Assembly (NCBI GenBank): GCA_035420085.1
Contig: DAOLUH010000019.1
Coordinates: 33,600 to 97,599, forward strand
DNA: 64,000 bases
Source of the DNA: DSWT01 sp035420085
GTDB lineage: Bacteria > Chloroflexota > Anaerolineae > B4-G1 > SLSP01
Direction: 5' to 3'
Under the pieces are notes generated by a model. The model was given only the letters and a program-made list of their open reading frames with translations, was not told where the DNA came from and searched no databases. The position numbers and the translations under genes were made by a program. This document shows, one piece after another, positions 53,901-62,900 of the stretch (its first letter is position 1; every line of letters begins with the position of its first letter).

Positions 53901-56900
53901 GCCGGCGCGCCGATGACGAGATAGTCGTTGTAGACCGAGAGCGCCGCGCCGAACCGTTCGCCGACCTCATTTGCAGTCGGCGAGAGGATGTCGCTGGGCT
54001 GCACTGTGATGGAAAGGGCCGCAGAATCGGCCAGCGGCTTTGGCTGCGCTGGTCGGGAGTCGGGAGTAGGGAGTAGGGAGTAGGGCGGGCGGGTCAGTAG
54101 CTCGTCCACACGGGACGGCTCCGGCAACGCCGCGCTCAGTTCCACGGGGAGGTAAGAGAAGGCATCGTTCATACGAGATGAGAGGGATGCAATATCAAGC
54201 GCCGGTGCAGGCAGCGCCTTCCCGCCGGTCAACGACGCTGCCGTGGATGCCGCCGGCGACAGCGCAATCGCGGTCGCATTGCCTGGCGTGACATAAGCGC
54301 CCACAAGCTGCGGGCTGGCCGGATTCACAATGTTGATGACGCGCACACCGCCCGACCCATCGGCCAGATAGGCGTAGTTGCCCTGCACGATAATGTCGGT
54401 CGCCGTGCCCGGCGTATCCAGACGGCCCGGCGTCGCGGACGGGTTCGACAGGTCAATCACCGTCAGTCCCCGGCTGCCATCGGCGATGTAGGCCCGATTG
54501 CCGACCACGGTGACGCCGCGCCCGTCACCCGCTGTGTTGTAGGAACCCACCAGGTTTGGCAAGGCCGGGTTGGAGAGGCCCACACGCCACAGCGCGCCGG
54601 AAGGCGCGTACACTTGATTGCCCACAATGGCAAAATTGCTGGCGACCGCGCGGGCCGTCCACGCGCCGACTTCGGCCAGCCCATAAACCGTCGCCATCGT
54701 GCAGTCGGCGGTCAGGCGGTACACCTTGTTCGCCAGGCTCGACTGTCCCACCGTCGCCAGATACCACGGCGAGCGGAAATAGTCCGTCGTGTTGACCACG
54801 CCCGCGCCGCACGGCGAGGCGAAGCCGCCGGGCCACAAGTTGAAGTCTTCGGCGACTGTCGTATAGCGGTATTGGTTGCCCGCGATGGTGAGCGTGAGCG
54901 CCACGCGCGGCGCGAGGGTGTCCAGGTTACCGCTCCACACCTGAGCGGCCAAATCCGCCGCGCCCACGTGACCGGCGGTATCGGCCCCGCGCAAGTCGAG
55001 CGCGAAGGCCCCTTCCACCCCACTCGGCACACTCGCGCTCCAGTTAGCGAACTTGACGCCGTCGCCCGATTGGTTCAAGGTTGCCGCCTGCCAACCGGTC
55101 TGGGCAAGCGTGGCGACTTCGAGCGGCGACAGCGCGCGCGCATAAACGTAGACATCGTCCACGCCGCCGCGCCAGTAGCGCATACTGGAAGGCTGCGCCG
55201 CCAGCGTCCACGCCACATCCGCCGCATAGGCATAGGTGGGATGGGAAAGTCGTTGGCTACCTGAGCCGGGCTGTGGATTGAAGGTGATAGTCCGCTGCCA
55301 GTTTGTGCCAGGCACAGGCCCCTTGTACGAGACCAGCAGCGTGACCGGCGAGCAGAACAGGTTGGGCACATTGAGCTTGATGGGAACATAAGGCGTGGCC
55401 TGGCTGGTGCCGTGATAGAGCGACTGCCCATCGAGCGTCACGTCATAGGTCCCCAAGCTGATGGGGGTGAGCGTGAGCGTCTCGAATGTGGCGCAGCCGG
55501 CCACCGGCGCACCGCGTCCGATGTCGAACCGTGGCGTGCTCGCCGGGCGCTGGCCCGCGAACGCCGTGGTGGTCGCGCGCTGCGCCCCGTTCACGTACAG
55601 ATTGTAGGTCACGCCGTCGAACGTGGCCGCCACGTGATTCCAGGCGTTTTCGGTCAGCGCGGCGGTCGTGTAGGTGACGAGCGCCTGCGTCCCGTTGCCA
55701 AACCCGCCGACCAGGACGTTCCGGTTGATGACTTGGAGGGCGGGATAAGTGTAGCGCGTATCCGTGTAGGCGTCGCTGCCCAGGATGGGATAGGGATTAA
55801 CATCCTCTGGCGACGGATAGACCCAGGCCGCCACGCTGAAGCGCGAACCGGGGAGCAGGCCGTTATAAGCGCCAACGGAAACGTAATCGTCCACGCCATC
55901 GAGCAGCAGGCTAGAGCCGCCCACTGCGCCGGCGGCGGCTTTGTTCGTATTATCTGCGCCCGTGTGCAGCACGCCATTGTAGCCCCAACCGGAGGCATCG
56001 GACAGGGATGTACCGTCCGCGGCCCACGCTTCATCCAGCGTGAGCCGGAGCACCGGTTCAGCGCCAAGATACAGCCGCTCGCGGAGCGTGTCGGCGGGCA
56101 AGGCGCGGTCGAACATCCGCACGTCGTCAATGACGCCGGGGAAGCGGTGGCTCACGCCGTCCGAGCGGCTGCCCACGTTGGACACCGCGCTGCATTGCGT
56201 CATACTGCCCGCCGCCGCCGTGCTGGCGACCAGTTGCCCGTCGCGGTAGAGGCGAATCGTCGCGCCATCATACGTCCCGGCCAGGTGAACCCAGGCGTCA
56301 AGCGGAACGGAGACAGCTTGCTCGGCGTATTTCCAAACGCCGTTCACTTTGACCCATAAGCGTGGATAGTGATTGACTTTATCTTCGTTGAGCGACAGCA
56401 GCAGACCGCAGCTCTTGGTTTCTTTGTAGGAGATGATGGTTTCGCGCGCGCCGGTTTGGCCTGTGCGCTTGACCCAGGCGGAGACCGTGGCGTTCGTAAA
56501 CGTCCCAAAGTTGGGCAAGGCGATGGTCGTTTGCTTGCCATCGAAAGCCGCCGCGCTGCCGGAGTGTCCCGCCACCCCATAGCCGGGGCAGCCCGCGCCC
56601 GCGCATGTGCCATGGACGCCTTGACCGGAAATATCTTTCCAGGCAAGCGCCCCGCTTTGGTCGGGCATATCATCCAGCGCCAGGTGCAGAACTTCGCCGG
56701 GCAGCGGCGTTTCGTTATACAGCGGCGAACCGGGCAGCGTGGGCCGCCAGGCCACGTGCGCGCTGCGCACCCCGGCGACTTTGGACTGCGCCAGGATGCG
56801 CACTTCTTCGGGCAACAGCGCCCGCGCGACGATGACCAACTCATCGAGATCGCCTGCGTATGGCTCACCGAGCGCCGCGTTGCCCGCGCCAATCAATAGC

Positions 56901-59900
56901 ATGTCGTCGAGGTCGGCTTGCAGGGCTGTGGTTGCGATGAACACGCCTTGCAATACGCCGTTCTGGTACAGGCTAATGGTGTTGTCGTCCGCGACGACCG
57001 CCGCCACATGCGCCCATTCGTCGCGGTGTAGTAAGCCGGCGGTGTAGTTACGCGGTGTGGCGCCCTGGGCCGTGAACAACAATTTGTCGTTCTGCAACCC
57101 AAGACTAAACCCATTGGCGCTCTGCGTTTGGGCCGTCCCCACAAGGCGTTGGATGCCGGATAGCGATTGAGGCTTAATCCAGGCTGCCACCGAGAAGCCA
57201 GCCGCGCGCTCGTTGATGGCGCTGTGCGCGACCTGAAGCGCCTGCGTTCCCCTGAAGCGCGCGGCGCCGCCATACACGCCGGTCGCCCCGGCTTCAGGAC
57301 ACGCGCCAAAGCACGTGGCGTGGAGCAGTGCGCCGCCGTTATCGTAGAAGAGGGTGGCCCCCGCGCTCTCCTCGAAGTGCAGCAGGAGCGCCGTATCGCG
57401 GGGGGCCGGCGCTTCACTCAGCGTGCCTTGCGCCGTTTGTGTGGACGTAATCGCCGTCGTCGGGAGTTGGGCGTCGCCGCGCGGGGCGGAGGCATCTACC
57501 AGGATTGTCCCCAGCACAAGGCTCGCCTGGTTGCCCACGCGGTCGGCAGCCTCCAGACGGACAGTGTAGCGACCCGTCGGGCGCGCCTCCGCGATGCGAT
57601 AGGCGACCGTCCAGGCGTTCCCAGACAACGTGACGGGCTGCGCCTGTTCGCCGACAATCGCGCCGTTCGCATCCAGTAGCGCCACCCGGACGCTATCCGG
57701 TTGGAGGCCGCTGCCGGGCGTTGATGTACCGGCAATGTTAGGATCGGAGACGCTGCCGCTCAGATCCACCGACCAGACATTGGAAAGCGTGGGATGCAGC
57801 CGCGCAGAGAGCAAAGTATCGGGAGAGACTCCCAGGTTTGCCGCAGGCGGCGTCGCATCCACGTACAAGATGGTGTTGGCCGAAGTTGCCTGGTTGCCGG
57901 CCCAGTCGGTGGCGCGAGTGGCGAAGGTGTACTGGCCCTCGCCGCTGGTCTTGAAGAACGGGCACCAGGCCGCGTCCCCAACCGAATCCATACACGCCGG
58001 CGCCGCCAGTGTCGTCTGACTGCTGCCGGCTTTTGTGACCAGCAGTTCCACCTGGCTCACGCCGGCGTGTTCGTCCTGCGCGGCGACGTACATCAGCACA
58101 TCGCGGTTCGCCAGATAAGGCAGGTCGGCGTTGTAGGAGCGCAGCGCAGACGTGGGCGCGGTCGTGTCAACCGTCAGCGCGTCGCTGCGGCGCTCGTGGA
58201 CCAGCTTGCCCTGGTAACGGAAGATGTCCCGCACCGCAAAGGCGTTGAGGGCGTGATCGTACAGCGACACTTCGTCCAGCCGGCCATAGAACGGATTGCC
58301 CGTCGCCAGCCCGCCAAGCGAGACCTCGTCCACGGTGGCGCACGCCGCGCCGCTCACGGCGACGCGGCCCTGTTCGTAGCCGTTCACGTAGATGCGGGCC
58401 ACGCTGCCGTCGTAGGTACCCATCACGTAGTTCCACTGATTGGGCAACAGTTGCGCCTGGCTGGCAACCGCAACCGCCGCGCCGCAACCGCCGCCCGACG
58501 CGGGCGCGAGGGTGAGCGTGGCCGTAAGGCCGCCGGCCGGGATGGAAAGTCTGTAATTGTTGCCCTTGCTCACCAGCACTTGTTCGCTGTTTTTGATGGC
58601 CGCCGGTTGCACCCAGACACCCACGCTGAAACGCGGCAAATTGAGCGCGGCGTCGGCGGCAAGCGTAATCCGATCCGCCGTGTGGCCGGGCGTCATGTTG
58701 AACTCAACGGCCTGGCTGGCTTGCCCGTCCACGCCGGCCGCCGGGCAGGTCGCGCATACGCCGGAGAACGCACCGGTGACATTGGCGAACTGCGTCGCGC
58801 CGAAGGATTCGTCCAGGTGCAAATGGACGAGGGGCGCTTCCTGGTAAATCGTCTGAACGCCGGCGTCAGAGGGCGGGAGTGTAAAGACGCGGACGTCATC
58901 AATGGCGCCGGCCCAGTACGAGCCGCCGGTCGGATGCCGGCCCACGGCGACAGGCTGAAGGGTCAACGGGCTGGCGGTCGTGGTCGTAATCAACTGGCCG
59001 TTCAAGTAGAACCTGACATTGTTCCCCATCAAGGTAGCAGCGACGTGCTGCCATTCATTAACCGTGACCGCCGCGCCGGTATCCACAAGCGTACCGCCAT
59101 TTTGCACCTTCCAGCGCAGGCCCGCGCGCACGATGGCCCACCCGCCGGCGCTCAGCACCGCGCGGGTTGTGTCGCCCAGGGTTGTGGGGCGCACCCAGGC
59201 CATCAGCGCGCCGCCTTGCGACGTATCGAGCGTCAACGTCGTACTCAGCCAGTCGCTCGAACCGTCGAACAGCGCGGCCTGGTTCATGCGTCCGGCTACG
59301 CCCGTGGTGGGACACGCGCCGCCCGCGCTGGTGCAAAAGGCGTTGCTCTGGCGGCTCAGGTCTACAGCGTTCTCGAAGGACGCGACGCCCGGCGCTTCGT
59401 CCAGCTTGAGGTGCAGCGCCAGGCCGGCCGCCCGGTATAACTCATCAATTTCCTCGGTCGAGAGTGGTCGCCGATAAATGGAGACATCGTCCAGCGTGCC
59501 CCGGAAGGGCATCGCGTTGTTGTAGAAGGCCCAATGGGTATCGTCGCCCAGGTACAGGCCCGCGTAATGATCTCTATCTTTCAAAGCCAGAAAACGCAGG
59601 CCGGGATTGGTGGTATCGAAGTCGTAGGTGCTGTCGCAGGTCTCCGCTCCATCCGTGCTTTTCAGGCACAGGTTATGGTCGGTCGAAAGATAGCGATGCA
59701 CGACGCCCAATGTGCTGGCGCCATTCACGCTCTTGGAGAGGTCCACGTCAATGTTGTCGCCGTCGCCGAGGTTGTCCCATGAGCAACCGCTGCACACGCT
59801 GCCGTCCCATTTGAGCTTGAAGTCGGCCTTCAACACGTCGCCGGTGGTGCCGGGGCGCGCGTCATAGACGTGCAATTGGTCAATCCAGACGCTGCCGCGC

Positions 59901-62900
59901 TGACCGGAGCTTCCCACCCGCAGGGCCGTGGAATTATACGGTTTCGCGCCATTCAGATACCAACTCGCCACGCGCGTGTTGTTGACGTAGAGGTTCAACT
60001 CGCTGGCGTTGTACGTGGCAATGACGTGGTTCCAGGCATTGGCGGTCAAGACTGTGTCGGTCGTCGTGCGCGAAACCCACTGGTTGCCGTCGCCAAAGCC
60101 TACCCGGACGTGGCGTCCCACCATTTGCAGCGAAGGATACGCGGTTTTCGCGCCGCCATTCTCGCCTAAGATGCCCTGCGCGTAGGGCGGGCTAAACGTG
60201 AACTGGACTTGATTGCCGTACACCGAATCGGATTGGACTTCGATGGTATGCACACCCGCGCTGAGATAGTAGTGCAAGTTGGATGCGGTTCTGTCCCAAT
60301 ACTCGACATAAGACGCGCCGTCTTCCCAGGGGTCGGCAGAGGCGATTTGGACGCCATCTACGTATACCCTGGCCTTGCCCTGGAGGCTGCTCCGCACCGA
60401 AAAGTCATAGTAGCCGGCCGGGAAGTCGAAGTCCCCTTTATAGTAGCGGGTGTAGCCACCGGCAGGCGTCGTCACATCTAGCATCAGGCCGCTGGCGGGA
60501 TCCAGCCAGCCGTCCCAACTCACACATCCGGTAGGGGTAGGGGTACCGGCGTAGTAAAAGCCGGACGTGAAAGGACAGGCCGGGTCCACCGGTTCGGGCT
60601 GCGGGTTGGGCTTGACCCAGGCGGCGAGCGTGAACTGGCCGTCGCTCAAATCCAGGCTCGGACGGCTAGAGATGCTGAGATAGTCGCTGCCGTCGAATTT
60701 GCCACTCCACGGGCCGGTCACGCCGGGGACGCGGGACGGGCAGGCGCTCCCAGTGCATGTGCCGCCGTTGCTCAGGCCGGAATCGTCGGCGAAGTATGTT
60801 TTCGGGTCTGCCGGCGTCGCGCCTGTCATTTGCTCGAACTGGATGCGCAGCACCGGGCGCTCGTACAGCTCGCGGATTTCGCTCGCGGTGAGGGGGCGAT
60901 TGTAGGTGCGCACATCGTCCAGCCAGCCTTTCCACGCGCTGCCCAGGGTTACGGTCCCTGCCCCGTTAAATGCAGCGATGCCGGTGCGGCTGGCAACCAG
61001 CTCGGTGTTGACGTAGATGGCCTGTTCCTGTTTCTCTTTGTCGTAGCGGAAAACCAGATGATACCAGCGGTTTGCCACCAGCGCCGTGGGGCTAGAGAGG
61101 ACGCTGCCGCCGAAATCCATCGCCGGTTTGCCGTCGCGCACCATCAGTCTTAGCCGGGGCGTACCGCTCGTGCTCAGGATGTTTCGGTCGCTGCTCAGGT
61201 CGGTGGTGTTGACCCAGACCGAGACGGCGAAGCTGGAATCGGTGAGGCCGAGCCGGGCCGTATCAGGCAGGGCGACGGATTGCGCGCCATTGAACTTGAG
61301 CGCGTAATCGAAATAACCGGCCTCCGCGCGCGTGGGGCACGTTGTCCCATCACACACGCCGTTGGCGGCCGGCAGCGTGCCGGAATGATCCAGGAATACG
61401 GTTTGGTCAGCGGCCTCGTCCAGCGGCAGCCAGAGTTGGGCATAGTTGGATTGCTCACGCCAGTCGGTGATGAGCGCCTCGGCGGTCTGGCTGACGCTGA
61501 TGGGCTGCGTGGTCAGGGGGGCGATGGCCAGATTGCCGGCCATGCTCGTCTCCGCGAGCGGCTGAAGCACGAAGGTCTGCGGGTCCGGCGTCCTCACGGC
61601 CAGCGCAGGCGCGCTGCTGAACGACAGCAGCCCCTGGGCATAGCGGCCCAGCAATTTGTTCGCCAGCGTGGCCGTATAGGCCAGCGTTTGCTCCGGCTGT
61701 ACCACCATATCGTTGCGGTTGAAGCGGCCTCCCATCACCGCCTGCACTTCCGCCGTGCTGAGCGCGCGGTCGAAGACGGTCACATCATTGAGTAAACCGT
61801 TAAAGCTATTGGTAGCCGATGTCGCGCCGATGACCAGGACATCGTCCGTATCAGGTGTGGCCGGGTTAGCGGACGTCACCTTTTGCCGGAACACCCCGTT
61901 CACGTAGAACGAGACGGCATTGGCGCTGTCCATTACTGCCGCCACGTGCGTCCATTGGTTGGCTTGCAGGCCGACGGCGGCGTTGTAGGTGGTCACGTTG
62001 TATGTTCTGAAAGACAGGCTGGTGTTGGACAGGCCAAACGCAAAGCCGTTGCTGCCGCTGCGCGTGGCAGCCGTGGCCAGGATGTTTTGATTGCCCGACA
62101 CGGTGGTGGGACGTATCCAGGCCGCCACGGTGAAGTTCTTGCTCAGGCGATTCACCGGGCCGTTGGGCAAGCTCAAGGAGTCGCCGCTGCCAAACTGCGC
62201 CGCGTAGGCATAGCGGCCATTTTGCCCAGCTTCGGGACACGTCGCCGGCGCGCACGTCGCCACGTTGGTCGCGCTGGCATAGTCCCGGAAGGTCTGCGCG
62301 CCGGCGGCCTCGTCCAGGCGCACCAGCAGGATGGGCGCGCCTGCTTCTTGCACGCCGGCCGACATAGCGAGCATGTTCGGGTCAGAGGGCACATTTGGAT
62401 TGTAGCCGAAGGTCTTTTCCTTGAAATCGGTCAGGCCGTCGTAGTCCGCATCAGGATTCAATGGGTCGGACGTGACCCAGGTGTAGCGTTGGCTGCCGCT
62501 GGCGTCAATGGCGTAGACCATTTCCCAGCCGGTCAGTTCTTCCTTGTCCGTCAGGCCGTCGCCGTCGCTATCCTGGCGCATGGGGTCAGTGCGGAGCGTC
62601 CCCTCTTCCGCGTCCGTCAGGCCGTCGCCGTCGCTGTCCTGGCGCAAGGGGTCGCTGCCGTGCGACAGTTCCCAATCATCCGATAACCCGTCACCGTCGG
62701 TGTCCCACCGGTTGTCGTCGGGGTCCGCGCCGCCGTCGGCAGGGCCTAACAGGCTGTCGCCGTCGAAATCGGCCTGGCGCTGGAAGGTCAGCCCGTCAGA
62801 TTGTCCCCACGCGAGGCTGTAACCGCCGTCGCGCTCCACCCCTGCGTAGAATTCGTCCAGCGTCGCGGGCAAGACGTCGAGCACAAAGCGCCCGCCCAGG

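Larger units (their letters stand above)
48986..54258 (-). other. Segment interrupting an LVIVD propeller blade (FG-GAP plus cadherin-like units)
   Basis: One blade stops after YVTPGNATAIALS (54258) and its second half appears as FAYVVMGDKDLMVLDM at 48985. The 5.3 kb between encodes a linker, six FG-GAP repeats and 13 cadherin-like units. This fits in-frame insertion into a propeller. Confidence 0.6.

Noticed and set aside
57794..59440. A 548-codon plus-strand frame
   Set aside because: Shadow of the LamG-coding strand; no domain, no ribosome binding site.
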